Below are positions 24,551 through 33,696 of a stretch of DNA of 64,000 nucleotides, one piece after another. Below the pieces are notes generated by a model, which saw only the letters and a list, made by a program, of their open reading frames with translations, searched no databases and was not told the origin of the DNA. Position 1 is the first letter of the stretch, and every line of letters begins with the position of its first letter. A program made the translations under genes and the position numbers. The stretch is from Amycolatopsis alba DSM 44262 (GTDB taxonomy: Bacteria; Actinomycetota; Actinomycetes; Mycobacteriales; Pseudonocardiaceae), in contig NZ_KB913032.1 of NCBI RefSeq assembly GCF_000384215.1, positions 2,373,665-2,437,664 on the forward strand. The letters run 5' to 3'.

Positions 24551-25858
24551 CCAGACGATCTGGAAACGCGCCCCGCCATCGGGTGACTCGCCGACCCGCA
24601 CCCGACCCCCGCGCCGCCGGACGGCCTCCGCGACCATCGCCAGTCCCAGCCCGGTCCCGCCGGAGGACCGGGCCCGCGAATCGGAAACGCGGTAGAAGCG
24701 GTCGAAGACCCGGTCCCGGTGCTCCGGCGCGATACCCGGCCCGTCGTCGTCGACCACCACCCGCACCGAGGACCGCGACGCGAGCACCGAAACCACGATC
24801 TCGCCGCGCGCGTACCGGGAGGCGTTGCGCAGCAGGTTGCTCAGCACCAGTTCGACCTCGGCGTGCGTGGCCAGCGCCCACGCCGTCCCGGCCGTGCCGC
24901 TCACCCGGACGTCCGGCGCGTCGGCGGGCATCCGCGCGACCGCGGCCCGCACCTCGCTCACCAGCTCGACCGGTTCGGCGGGCGGCACCTCCCCCGCGTC
25001 CGACCTCGCCAGCGCCAGCAGCCCGTCGAGCAGCGAGGAAAGCCGTTCCGACTCCTCCAGGATGTCGGAAAGCGTCTCCTGCGAGAGGTCGGGATCGGGA
25101 TTGGTGACGGCGACCTCGGCCTGCACACGGATCGACGCGACCGGCGAACGCAGCTCGTGCGCGGCGTCGCCGGTGAACCGCCGCAGCCGGTCGGCGCCCT
25201 CCTCCTGCCTGGCCAGCAGGGCGTTGAACTCCTCGGCCAGCGCGCGGAGTTCGTCGTGCGAGTCCGGCAGCGGAAGCCGCGCGCCCGGTGGCAGGGCCCG
25301 CACGGAACCGCGCATCCGGGCCACCGGCCGCAGCGCGAACCGCACCAGCAGCCACGTCGCGATCCCGGCGCCCACCGCGCCGACCGACGCGACCACGAAC
25401 AGCCACAGCCCGCCGGAATGCACGGCGGTGGCGAAGCCGACCAGACCGGCGCCGGCGGCGACCAGGCGTTGCTGCCCGTCGGGCGCGGTGACCACGGTGC
25501 CCACCCAGCGCCAGCTGTGCTCGCCGCCGGTCGTGACCGGCTCGCCCGCCTTCAGCGCGCGGACGTCCGCCGGGCCGAGGTTCGCCGGTGGCAGGCCGTC
25601 GGCCGGGGCGCCGCCGGTGTCGAGGACGCGGACGGTGACCGCCGAGGCCGCCGGTGACCGCCCGGCGGCGGCGTCGGCCTTCGCGATCTCCAGCTGGGCG
25701 CTGAGTTCGTCGTCGACCGAGCCGATGAGCAGCGGCCGGAGATTGTCACCGGCGACCGCCGCCAGCCCGAGCAGGAAACCGAGCGTGACCGCGGCCGTGA
25801 GCAGGGTGATCCGGACCTGGAGCGAGCGGCGGCGCCACCAAGACGGCGAGCCGATCAC
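24530..25858 (-). CDS. Sensor histidine kinase
   Basis: A 442-residue membrane kinase. Two membrane helices (about 17-38 and 151-175) bracket an extracytoplasmic sensor domain, followed by HAMP, a dimerisation helix with the phospho-accepting His234 in GDAAHELRSPV, and an ATPase domain with LSNLLRNASRYA (N box), DDDGPGIAP (G1) and GGTGLGLAM (G2). Its signal is unknown. The GTG start overlaps the response-regulator stop by 4 nt. The target operon is probably the divergent LolA-like gene with its ABC exporter. Confidence 0.93.
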   Translation of the reverse strand: MIGSPSWWRRRSLQVRITLLTAAVTLGFLLGLAAVAGDNLRPLLIGSVDDELSAQLEIAKADAAAGRSPAASAVTVRVLDTGGAPADGLPPANLGPADVRALKAGEPVTTGGEHSWRWVGTVVTAPDGQQRLVAAGAGLVGFATAVHSGGLWLFVVASVGAVGAGIATWLLVRFALRPVARMRGSVRALPPGARLPLPDSHDELRALAEEFNALLARQEEGADRLRRFTGDAAHELRSPVASIRVQAEVAVTNPDPDLSQETLSDILEESERLSSLLDGLLALARSDAGEVPPAEPVELVSEVRAAVARMPADAPDVRVSGTAGTAWALATHAEVELVLSNLLRNASRYARGEIVVSVLASRSSVRVVVDDDGPGIAPEHRDRVFDRFYRVSDSRARSSGGTGLGLAMVAEAVRRRGGRVRVGESPDGGARFQIVWQAARPQ

Positions 25859-26583
25859 CCCTGTCCCGCCGGGGCGATCACTTCGTCGAGCTGCGGATCC
25901 GAGGCCAGGTAGCCGTGCCCGCGCACGGTCCGGACCAGCGCGCCCGCGCCGACCGCGTCGAGTTTCCGGCGCACGTAGCCGACGTAGACCTCGACGACGT
26001 TGCGGGTCGCGGCCTGTTCGTCACCCCAGACGGCGCGCAGCAGCTCGTCCTTGGTGACCACCGTGCCCGCCCGGCCTGCCAATACCTCCAGCAGCGCGAA
26101 CTCGCGGGGGCTGAACGCCACGTCGATGCCGTCGTAGCGGACCTGCCGCAGGCTCCGGTCGACTTCGAGCGCGCCGATCCGCAGCGGTCCGCGGATCGCG
26201 TCCGGCGACGCCCGCCGCAGCACCGCGCGCACCTGCGCGACCAGGACGACGAACGAGAACGGCTTCACGAGATAGCCGTCGGCGCCGAGGTCGAGACCGT
26301 CCGCCTGGTCGACCTCGCCGTCCTTCGCGGAGATCATCAGCACCGGCGTGGTGACGCCGAGCGCGCGCAGCCGTTCGAGCACGCGATAGCCGGAAAGACC
26401 GGGAAGCATGATGTCGAGCAGGACGACGTCGAAGGAGCCCGTCTGCGCGAGCCGCAGGCCACTCGGCCCGTCGGCCGCCGTGACCACGTCCATGTCCTCG
26501 GCGCGCAGCCCCCGCTGCAGCGCCTTGCGGACGCCGGGTTCGTCGTCGACCACCAGTACTCGAGGTTTCACGTCCCTCATCAT
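25855..26583 (-). CDS. OmpR-family response regulator
   Basis: A 242-residue regulator. The receiver domain has acidic residues Asp13-Asp14, the phosphorylated Asp57 (LLDIMLPG) and Lys107 (LVKPF). The C-terminal winged helix contains FSPREFALLEVLAGRAGTVVTKDELL and the DNA-binding RNVVEVYVGYVRRKLD. ATG 26583 and ATG 26580 are both possible. It is co-translated with the kinase. TCTCAGC direct repeats in the divergent promoter region are its likely binding sites. Confidence 0.93.
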   Translation of the reverse strand: MMRDVKPRVLVVDDEPGVRKALQRGLRAEDMDVVTAADGPSGLRLAQTGSFDVVLLDIMLPGLSGYRVLERLRALGVTTPVLMISAKDGEVDQADGLDLGADGYLVKPFSFVVLVAQVRAVLRRASPDAIRGPLRIGALEVDRSLRQVRYDGIDVAFSPREFALLEVLAGRAGTVVTKDELLRAVWGDEQAATRNVVEVYVGYVRRKLDAVGAGALVRTVRGHGYLASDPQLDEVIAPAGQG

Positions 26584-26611
26584 TCACGCTTTCACCAGCT
26601 CACGCGCGAGC

Positions 26612-26660
26612 TCTCAGCGCCATCTCAGCTCGGACGGCGGAGTCTGAGTGGTATCTCAGC
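26612..26660. promoter_or_regulatory. TCTCAGC direct repeats, candidate response-regulator operator
   Basis: TCTCAGC occurs at 26612-26618 and 26623-26629, exactly 11 nt apart (one helical turn), and a third time at 26654-26660. OmpR-family regulators bind tandem half-sites with this spacing. The repeats lie between the divergent response-regulator and LolA-like genes and so could control both. Confidence 0.65.
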
Positions 26661-26727
26661 GTTTCCGGGGAAGCGTTGTCGCCAAGACCCGAGCACACTG
26701 GGGTTCGGGGAAACAGGGAGAGACAGC

Positions 26728-27819
26728 ATGGATCCGAAGAGGAAGGCCATCACCGCGGCGGTGGTGGGGACGGCTCTGGGCGTCGGCGGGCTCGCCGTCG
26801 TCGCGATGCCTGCCAGCGCGGGTGATGCCCCGGTGCTGCCGCAGATCAGCGCCGAAGAGCTGGTGCAGTCCACGCTCAACGCGAAGCCGTCGGCGTTCGA
26901 CGGGAAGGTCAAGGTCAACAACGACCTCGGCCTGCCGCAGATCGGCAGCACGCTGCCCGGCGCGTCCGCGCTGAGCATCGACTCGGCGCAGATCTCGACC
27001 GATGGCGCGGGCAAGAGCAAGGTGTCGCTCACCGAGGGCTCCAGCCAGCAGACCATCGTCCGGAACGGCCAGACCGTCTGGGAGTACAACTCCAAGGACA
27101 ACTCCGCGACCAAGGTGACCATCCCGGCCGACCTGGCCAAGGAGCACCAGAACAAGGTCGAGGGCCAGGCCGTCGACCCGGCGACGGTGGCTTCGGAACT
27201 GCTCGGCAAGGTGCGCGAGAGCAGCACGATCGCCGTCGACGGGACGTCCTCGGTGGCGAACCGGGCGGCGTACGAGCTGGTGCTGACCCCGAAGCCGACC
27301 GAGCGGACGCTCCTGCGCGAGATCCGGGTCGCGATCGACGAGCAGACCCGGATGCCGCTGCGGCTGACGGTGCTGGCCAACGGCACCTCCTCCCCGGCAC
27401 TCGAGGTCTCCTTCAGCGAGATCAACTTCGCGAACCAGCCCGCGGGGAACTTCGAGTTCACCCCGCCGAAGGGCGCGAAGGTGACCGAGAAGACCGCCGA
27501 GGTCGACCCGAAGAACCGTGAACTCGCCGAGCAGGCGAAGTCCGACGTCAAGGTCGTCGGCGACGGTTGGGACACCGCGATCACCGGCAAGATCCCGGCC
27601 GACGCGCTGGCCAAGGCCGGTAGCGCGAAGGACGAGGAAGGCCGTCAGGTCGACCCGAAGGCGCTGCTTTCGCGGTTCGCCAAGCCGGTCAGCGGCGCGT
27701 GGGGCAGCGGCTGGCTGGTGACCACCAAGGTCGGCAGCGGCGTGCTGACCGACGACGGCCGCTACGCCGTCGGCGCGGTGCCGGAGCAGGTCCTCTTCGA
27801 GGCATTGGCCGCGAAGTGA
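26728..27819 (+). CDS. Secreted LolA/RseB-like protein
   Basis: A 363-residue exported protein. The N-terminus (KRKAITAAVVGTALGVGGLA) with VAMPASAG is a Sec signal peptide with signal peptidase I site. The rest resembles the LolA-like/DUF2092 group: repeated beta strands, VWEYNSKDNSATKVTIPAD and LLREIRVAIDEQTRMPLRL. Such proteins bind lipids or act as envelope-stress sensors. The start is ATG 26728 with GGGAG upstream. The stop overlaps the ABC ATPase start by 4 nt, so protein and exporter are co-translated. Confidence 0.8.
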   Translation: MDPKRKAITAAVVGTALGVGGLAVVAMPASAGDAPVLPQISAEELVQSTLNAKPSAFDGKVKVNNDLGLPQIGSTLPGASALSIDSAQISTDGAGKSKVSLTEGSSQQTIVRNGQTVWEYNSKDNSATKVTIPADLAKEHQNKVEGQAVDPATVASELLGKVRESSTIAVDGTSSVANRAAYELVLTPKPTERTLLREIRVAIDEQTRMPLRLTVLANGTSSPALEVSFSEINFANQPAGNFEFTPPKGAKVTEKTAEVDPKNRELAEQAKSDVKVVGDGWDTAITGKIPADALAKAGSAKDEEGRQVDPKALLSRFAKPVSGAWGSGWLVTTKVGSGVLTDDGRYAVGAVPEQVLFEALAAK

Positions 27820-28811
27820 CCACCACGTTCGAAGCCGGGACGGACGCCTCTCAGGAGACGTCCGCTCCGGCGGTACCCCTGGCGGCCCGCACCAGGGGCC
27901 TGCGCAAGGTCTACGGCCGCACGGTGGCCGTCGACCACGTCGATCTCGACGTTCCCGAAGGCGCCGTGCTGGGGATGCTCGGCCCCAACGGTTCGGGCAA
28001 GACCACGACCATCCGGATGCTGCTCGGACTCGTGCGTCCCACCGAGGGCGAGGTCGAACTCTTCGGCAAGCGGATGCCCGACGAGGCGGCGCACGCGCTG
28101 CCCGACGTCGGCGCGCTGGTCGAAGGGCCGGGCTTCCACCCCTTTCTCTCCGGGCGGGAGAACCTGCTGCGCGTGGCGGCGGCCGAACCGAGACTGGCCT
28201 CGGCCGGGATCCCCGGCGCGGTCGACGCGGCGCTGGAGCGTGTCGGCCTGACCGACGCCGCGACCCGGCGCTACAAGGGGTACTCGCTGGGCATGAAGCA
28301 GCGGATGGGGCTGGCGAGCGCGCTGCTCGTGCCGCGGCGGATGGTCGTGCTCGACGAGCCGACCAACGGCCTCGACCCGGCGGGTACCAGGGAGATCCGC
28401 CGGATCATCGACGAACTGCACGCCGACGGCGTCACCGTGCTGGTGTCGTCGCATCTGCTGGCCGAGGTCGAGGCGACCTGCACGCATGTCGCGGTGCTCC
28501 AGTCGGGGAACGTGATCGCCCAGGGCGAGCTCACGGAACTGCTGGAGTCGGGGAACGCGGCGCTGCTGGTGCGGACGCCGGACGCCGAGCTCGCGGTGGA
28601 AACGTTGCGGGAGAACAGGATCGGCAGCAGGCTCACACCGGACGGCGTCCGCGTGGACCTCACCGCCGCCGAAGCTCCCGACGTGCTGCGTCATCTGGTG
28701 ACGGCCGGGGTGGCCGTGCACGAGGCGGCGCGGGCGCGCACCGGGCTGGAAGACCTGTTCGCCCGGCTGACCCAGCCGGAGTCCACTGTAGACGGTGAGG
28801 GGGAGTCGTGA
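27816..28811 (+). CDS. ABC exporter ATPase (CcmA/NatA type)
   Basis: A 331-residue ATPase with Walker A GPNGSGKTT, a Q-loop, signature YSLGMKQRM, Walker B VVLDEPTNGLDPAG and H-loop SSHLL. About 85 extra residues at the C-terminus are typical of this group (often antibiotic- or lipid-export ATPases). It pairs with the permease overlapping its 3' end. The GTG at 27816 overlaps the LolA-like stop codon. Substrate unknown; location next to a two-component system and secreted LolA-like protein suggests envelope stress. Confidence 0.9.
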   Translation: MTTTFEAGTDASQETSAPAVPLAARTRGLRKVYGRTVAVDHVDLDVPEGAVLGMLGPNGSGKTTTIRMLLGLVRPTEGEVELFGKRMPDEAAHALPDVGALVEGPGFHPFLSGRENLLRVAAAEPRLASAGIPGAVDAALERVGLTDAATRRYKGYSLGMKQRMGLASALLVPRRMVVLDEPTNGLDPAGTREIRRIIDELHADGVTVLVSSHLLAEVEATCTHVAVLQSGNVIAQGELTELLESGNAALLVRTPDAELAVETLRENRIGSRLTPDGVRVDLTAAEAPDVLRHLVTAGVAVHEAARARTGLEDLFARLTQPESTVDGEGES

Positions 28812-29686
28812 CCCACGCTCTGGCCGCGGCACCCGCGGCACGAACGGGCCAGGACAGTGTCGGCCTGCTCCGGTTGTACCGCGCCGAACTGCGCTGGATC
28901 TTCCGGCGGCCCCGCACGCTGGCCGTGCTGGGGCTGCTCGCGCTGATCCCGATCGTGATCGGGGTCGCGCTGACGCTGGTCGACCCGGCGGAGGCGAACG
29001 GCGGTGGTGGCGGCGGGGACGGCGCGCTGCTCGCGTCCGCGATGAACAACGGGTTCATCCTGCCGGTCGCGGCGCTGACCATGACGCTGGCGCTGCTCCT
29101 GCCGCTCGCTTCGGCGATGGCCGGGGCGGACGCGATCGCGGGCGAGGCGGCGCACGGCACCCTGCGGGGCTGGCTGATCGCGCCGGTCGGACGGGGCAGG
29201 CTGCTCGCGATCAAGGCGTTCGGCGTCGCGACGGTGTCGGTGCTCGCGGTGCTGGCGATGACGTTCACCGGTTTCGTCACCGGGCTGATCATCAGCGGCA
29301 CCGACTCGATGTTCACCCTCACCGGTTCGACGCTGAGCGTGTGGGACGCGCTGGGCAGGCTCCTGATCGTGGCGCTGTGGATCACGCTGCAGCTGTGGGC
29401 GGTCGGCGCGGTCGCGCTCGCGATCTCGTCGTTCACCGAGCATCCGATGCTGGTGGTCGCCTCGGTGCTGGCCGGGACGATCGTGTTCACCATCCTCGGC
29501 TTCCTGGACGCGGTCTCGTGGCTGCATCCGTTCCTGCTCAACAAGGACTGGGCGCAGGCACCGGCGTCGGTGCTGATGGACCCGCTGGACACGACGCTGC
29601 TCGGCGAGGGCGCCCTGCGGGCCGCTTGCTACATCGTCATCGGGCTCTCGATCGCCTACTCGCGCCTGACCACACGGGACGGCTGA
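28808..29686 (+). CDS. ABC exporter permease (ABC-2 type)
   Basis: A 292-residue membrane protein with six hydrophobic segments in the ABC-2 arrangement: a first helix after ELRWIFRRPRT, an extracytoplasmic Gly-rich loop and the conserved GEAAHGTLRGWLIAPVGRGRLL. It is the membrane partner of the preceding ATPase; the two genes overlap by 4 nt. Confidence 0.88.
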   Translation: MTHALAAAPAARTGQDSVGLLRLYRAELRWIFRRPRTLAVLGLLALIPIVIGVALTLVDPAEANGGGGGGDGALLASAMNNGFILPVAALTMTLALLLPLASAMAGADAIAGEAAHGTLRGWLIAPVGRGRLLAIKAFGVATVSVLAVLAMTFTGFVTGLIISGTDSMFTLTGSTLSVWDALGRLLIVALWITLQLWAVGAVALAISSFTEHPMLVVASVLAGTIVFTILGFLDAVSWLHPFLLNKDWAQAPASVLMDPLDTTLLGEGALRAACYIVIGLSIAYSRLTTRDG

Positions 29687-29754
29687 CCTTCGCTGGCTCG
29701 TAAGTGGCGATTCGCGTCCTCTCAAGGGGTAAGGCAACGGTGACGGGGCACCGA

Positions 29755-29848
29755 ACTCGCGTGCTTGAAGGCGGATCTCGCGTGATCAGAAGCCGCACAC
29801 CCGAGTTCGGCGTCCAGTCACGTGAGTTCCGCCTTCAATCACGCGAGT
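29755..29848. repeat. Large imperfect inverted repeat between convergent operons
   Basis: The outer arms at 29755-29775 and 29828-29848 match at 20 of 21 bases (left arm ACTCGCGTGCTTGAAGGCGG). The inner sequence repeats the motif CTCGCGTGATC and its inverse, so the 94-bp unit folds as a long hairpin. It lies between the ABC exporter and thiamine transporter genes and is probably a bidirectional terminator or a mosaic of small repeats. Confidence 0.7.
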
Positions 29849-29921
29849 CACGTCTTCGTCCTGGCCGCGAACCCGGCGAACGAGACACGAATCGTCACTC
29901 ACGCCCACCCACCGGTCAGCT

Positions 29922-30944
29922 TCAGCTGACGAGGGCGACGCCGTCCGGGTCCAGGGCGAGCCGCACGGTGTCACCGGGGCGCAGATCGGCGGTCACCGGC
30001 GCGACGGCGTCCACAGTGGACACTCCAGCCGGATCGCCGCCGGGCGCCACCACGAGCCGGACGTGTTCCCGCCGGTGCACCACCGCGGTGACCTCGCCTT
30101 CGACGCCATCGGACGCGACCCGCAGACCGTGCGGCCGCAGCCCCAGCCGCACCGCGCCGTCCTCGACGTCGGGCAGCGAGACCTCGCCGAGCGGCGTCCG
30201 CACCACACCGCCGGACGCCTCACCGTCGACGAACGTGGTCACGCCGAGGAACCGCGCCACGTTCTCGTCCACCGGCTGCCGCCAGACGCGGCGGACCGCG
30301 CCCTCCTGCCGGATCTCGCCGTCGTCGAGCACGGCGACCCGGTCGGCGAGCGTGAACGCCTCTTCCTGGTCATGCGTGACCAGCAGCGCGGTGATCTTGC
30401 TGCGCCGCAGCAGGGCCGCGAGGTCGATCGCGAGCTGTTCCCGCAGTCCGGCGTCCAAACCGGACAGTGGTTCGTCCAGCAGCAGCAACCGCGGTTCCGG
30501 CGCCAGCGCGCGGGCCAGCGCGACCCGCTGCGCCTGTCCGCCGGACAACTCGGTCACCCTTCGCCGCTCGTAACCACTCAGCCCGACCAGCTCCAGCAGC
30601 GCACGGACACGGTCAGTGTGCTCGGCGCGCGGGACGTCGTGCATCCGCAGGCCGAACGCGATGTTCGAGGCGACGTCCTTGTGCGGGAACAGCTGCCCGT
30701 CCTGGAAGACCAGCCCGAACCCCCGCCGGTGCACCGGGACACCGGACAGGTCGTCGCCGTCCCACCGCACGATGCCCGACGTCAGCGGCTCCAGTCCGGT
30801 GATCGCCCGCAGCAGCGTCGACTTCCCCGAACCGGACGGGCCGAGCAGTGCCAGCACCTCGCCGTCGGCGATGTCCAGCCCGGCGTCCTTCACCGCCGCG
30901 AAGGATCCATAGTGGACGGTCAGATCCCGTACCGACAGCGACAC
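29922..30944 (-). CDS. thiQ: Thiamine-type ABC transporter ATPase
   Basis: A 340-residue ATPase of the spermidine/thiamine/iron class: Walker A GPSGSGKS at 35-42, signature LSGGQ at 133-137, Walker B LLLLDEPLSGLD and H-loop THDQEEA, then a TOBE-like C-terminal domain with LGLRPHGLRV. GTG 30944 shares one base with the permease stop codon. With ThiP and ThiB it would import thiamine, thiamine phosphate or a related cation. The symbol reflects the binding protein next door, so specificity is inferred. Confidence 0.85.
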   Translation of the reverse strand: MSLSVRDLTVHYGSFAAVKDAGLDIADGEVLALLGPSGSGKSTLLRAITGLEPLTSGIVRWDGDDLSGVPVHRRGFGLVFQDGQLFPHKDVASNIAFGLRMHDVPRAEHTDRVRALLELVGLSGYERRRVTELSGGQAQRVALARALAPEPRLLLLDEPLSGLDAGLREQLAIDLAALLRRSKITALLVTHDQEEAFTLADRVAVLDDGEIRQEGAVRRVWRQPVDENVARFLGVTTFVDGEASGGVVRTPLGEVSLPDVEDGAVRLGLRPHGLRVASDGVEGEVTAVVHRREHVRLVVAPGGDPAGVSTVDAVAPVTADLRPGDTVRLALDPDGVALVS

Positions 30945-32593
30945 TAGAACTCCCCTACCGAATTCTGCCCGCGGACCGCGCCGAACCGGTCGATCAGCAC
31001 CACCGCCACCACGGTCACGATCATGAGCAGCGCGCAGGCCGCGTAGGCCATCTGGTTGTTCAGCTCTCCCGGCCGCGAGATCAGCGTCGCGACGGCGACC
31101 GGCAGCGTCGGCGCGTCCGGCCTGGCCAGGAAGCTCGTCGCGCCGAACTCGCCGAGCGCGACCACGTAACCGAATCCGGCGGCCGCGACCAGCGAACGCG
31201 CCGTCAGCGGGAGGTCGATCTCCCGCCACACCCGGCCGGGGCTCGCGCCGAGGGTCGACGCGGCCTGCCGCAGCCGGATGTCGACCGACCGCAGCACCGG
31301 CAGCACCATCCGCACGATCAGCGGGATGATCACCAGCGCCTGCGCGAGCGGCACCAGCAGCGGCGACGTCCGCAGGTCACCAGGCAACGCGTCGAGCGTG
31401 ACGAGGTAGCCGAAGCCGACGGTCACCGCGGACACACCCAGCGGGAGCATCAGCGCGGCGTCCATCGTCTCGCCCATGCCCCGCGCCAGCCTGCCCGGCG
31501 TGCGGCGCAACGCGACCAGCACGACCGAGGCCAGCACCCCGATGATCATCGCGAGCATGGTCGCGTCGAACGCCGTCCGCAGCGACATCGACGCCGCGTC
31601 CCAGCCCGAGACCTGGAGTGCGCCACGGGATCCGTGACCGGCGAGCGCCTCGTACCCGGCGAGGCTCCAACCGTCCGAAGTGGACACGGACTCCAGTAGC
31701 AGCGCCACGATCGGCGTCATCAGGAGCGCGATCACCGCGAGCCCGGCGGAGACGGCCCACCACTCGCCGCCCCTCGGCCGCCGCGCGGTCTCGCTCCCCG
31801 AACGCAAGCGCACCGCGTTCTCGCGGCGCCGCCTCGCCAGCGCGCCGACGACGAGCGCGGCGATCACGGCCGCGAACTGCACCAGGGACAGCGCGGCCGC
31901 GCCGGAGAGGTCGAGCAGTTCGACCGTGCGCAGGTAGATCTCGGTCTCCAGGGTGCGGTACTTCGCCCCGCCGAGAATGAGGACGACCCCGAAACTGGTG
32001 GCACAGAACAGGAACACCACCGCGGCCGAGGACGCGATGGCCGGCGCGAGCGCGGGCAGCGTCACCGAACGGAAGGCACGCCACGGCGACGCGCCGAGCG
32101 CCCGTGCCGCGTCCACGGTGCGCGGGTCGAGATGGCTCCACAGCCCGGAAACCGTGCGTGCGACGACGGCGACGTTGAAGAAGGCGTTGGCCAGCACCAA
32201 GGGCAGCAGTCCGCCGTCGGGCCAGAGCGCGCGGAACGCCAGGCCGACCACGACGGTCGGCAGGACGAACGGCACCAGCACGAGCGTCCGGACCAGCGAG
32301 ACACCCGGCAGCTTCACGCGCGCGAGCAGGAACGCGACCGGCAGGCCCGCGAGCACCGCGACGATCGTCGAAACCCCCGCGCTTGCCACGGTGAATCCGG
32401 CGAGTTTCCAGGTCAGCGGGTCGCCGATGGCCGTGCCGACCCCGCCGGAACCGAAGCCCCGGCCGATGATCGCCGCGACCGGCCAGGCGAAGAAGAGCAC
32501 GAGGAAACCGAGCGGCAGCACGGCGAGTGCGGCCAGCCCGGCTCCTCGGAGAGTCAGCCTGCCGGTGTTCAGCCTTCGAGTAGCGTGCGCCAC
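30944..32593 (-). CDS. thiP: Thiamine-type ABC transporter permease (two fused modules)
   Basis: A permease of about 549 residues with two permease modules of six helices each. Both EAA loops are visible: VDAARALGASPWRAFRSVTLPAL in the first half and LRQAASTLGASPGRVWREIDLPL in the second. This fused form is typical of ThiP and FbpB. The GTG at 32593 overlaps the binding-protein gene by 25 nt; further upstream frame is the shadow of that gene. The start is the least certain part. Confidence 0.85.
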   Translation of the reverse strand: MAHATRRLNTGRLTLRGAGLAALAVLPLGFLVLFFAWPVAAIIGRGFGSGGVGTAIGDPLTWKLAGFTVASAGVSTIVAVLAGLPVAFLLARVKLPGVSLVRTLVLVPFVLPTVVVGLAFRALWPDGGLLPLVLANAFFNVAVVARTVSGLWSHLDPRTVDAARALGASPWRAFRSVTLPALAPAIASSAAVVFLFCATSFGVVLILGGAKYRTLETEIYLRTVELLDLSGAAALSLVQFAAVIAALVVGALARRRRENAVRLRSGSETARRPRGGEWWAVSAGLAVIALLMTPIVALLLESVSTSDGWSLAGYEALAGHGSRGALQVSGWDAASMSLRTAFDATMLAMIIGVLASVVLVALRRTPGRLARGMGETMDAALMLPLGVSAVTVGFGYLVTLDALPGDLRTSPLLVPLAQALVIIPLIVRMVLPVLRSVDIRLRQAASTLGASPGRVWREIDLPLTARSLVAAAGFGYVVALGEFGATSFLARPDAPTLPVAVATLISRPGELNNQMAYAACALLMIVTVVAVVLIDRFGAVRGQNSVGEF

Positions 32594-33621
32594 TGGGCGA
32601 TCCACTGCTCGCGCCCGGCCTGGATCTTGGCCGGTTCGAGCGTCTTCGGCTGCTGCGGAAGCGGCGCGGCCTGCGCCCAGCCCTGCGGGAGCTCGACACC
32701 CTGACGGGCCGGGTACACGTACATGTTGCTCGCCACGGTCACCTGGAACTGCTGGGACAGCAGGAAGTCCACGACCTTGCGGGCCTTCTCGACCTGCTTG
32801 CCGCCCGCCAGCACACCCGCGTACTCGACCTGCCGGTAGCAAGTGTCCAGCAGCGCCTTCGTCCGCGGCTTGCCGTCGTCGCCGATCTCGGCGGCGGGCG
32901 AAGACGCGTAGGAAACGACGATCGGGCGCGGCCCCTTGCCCGAGGAGCCGGAGAATTCCTTGGTGTAGGCCTCTTCCCAGCCGCTGACCGTCTTGAGGCC
33001 GTTGGCCTTCAGCTGGGTCCAGTACGCCTGCCAGCCCTGCTCACCGAACTGGGCGACGGTGCCGAGCAGGAACGCCAGCCCCGGCGACGACGTCGCGGGG
33101 CTTTCGGCGACCATCAGGTCCTTGTACTTGGCGTCGGCGAGGTCCGCGAACGACTTCGGCTCCGGGATCCCCTTGTCCACGAAGTACCGGCTGTCGACGT
33201 TGACACAGACGTCGCCGAGGTCGACGGCGGAAAGCCGGTGCTCGGGGTCGACGGAGTAACGCTGCGGGCCGCGATCGGCCTCCGGGCTGGTGTACTGCTC
33301 GAAGACGCCCTCGGTGAGCGCGCGGGAGGCGAACGTCGAGTCGACGCCGTACGCGACGTCCCCGATCGGGTTCGCCTTGGTCAGCACCAGTTTGTTGGTC
33401 AGCGCGCCCGCGTCACCCTGCTTGAGCACGGAGATCTTGATCCCGGACTGCCGCTCGAACGCGTCGAGGACCTCCTGCGGGGCGAGCCACGAGTCGTGGG
33501 TCACGAGGGTGACGGTCGTCGGCGCCTGCGGGTCGTTCCCCGTGTTCCCGGAGAGCGAGCAGCCCGCGACGAGGGCGGCCACCGTGCCAGCCGCAACGAC
33601 CGTGCGGAGGGCGCGTTTCAT
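32569..33621 (-). CDS. thiB: Thiamine-type ABC transporter substrate-binding lipoprotein
   Basis: A 350-residue lipoprotein with a short signal peptide and lipobox LVAGC (Cys21). The mature part is a ThiB-type binding protein: TVTLVTHDSWLAP, a TKANPIGDVAYGVDSTF loop and CVNVDSRYF. Family members bind thiamine and its phosphates; iron or 2-aminoethylphosphonate binders are related, so the ligand is inferred. ATG 33621 is preceded by AGGAGG. No TPP riboswitch fits in the 75 nt before it. Confidence 0.85.
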   Translation of the reverse strand: MKRALRTVVAAGTVAALVAGCSLSGNTGNDPQAPTTVTLVTHDSWLAPQEVLDAFERQSGIKISVLKQGDAGALTNKLVLTKANPIGDVAYGVDSTFASRALTEGVFEQYTSPEADRGPQRYSVDPEHRLSAVDLGDVCVNVDSRYFVDKGIPEPKSFADLADAKYKDLMVAESPATSSPGLAFLLGTVAQFGEQGWQAYWTQLKANGLKTVSGWEEAYTKEFSGSSGKGPRPIVVSYASSPAAEIGDDGKPRTKALLDTCYRQVEYAGVLAGGKQVEKARKVVDFLLSQQFQVTVASNMYVYPARQGVELPQGWAQAAPLPQQPKTLEPAKIQAGREQWIAQWRTLLEG

Positions 33622-33696
33622 CTAGCCTCCTGCGTTCTTCAAGGGGGGACCCGTGGCAAACGTGCAGCGTAGCCGACGGCGTACCACCATGGAGTC

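Noticed and set aside
24551..26580. Horizontal transfer of the two-component and exporter block
   Set aside because: Base composition and start-codon use by eye are like the neighbours and no mobile element genes are seen; only the small repeat segment at 24380-24550 looks inserted.
33622..33696. TPP riboswitch before the thiamine transporter operon
   Set aside because: The gap is only 75 nt and lacks the CUGAGA and GGGGUGC elements. A short stretch resembling the 3' part of a TPP switch is not enough.
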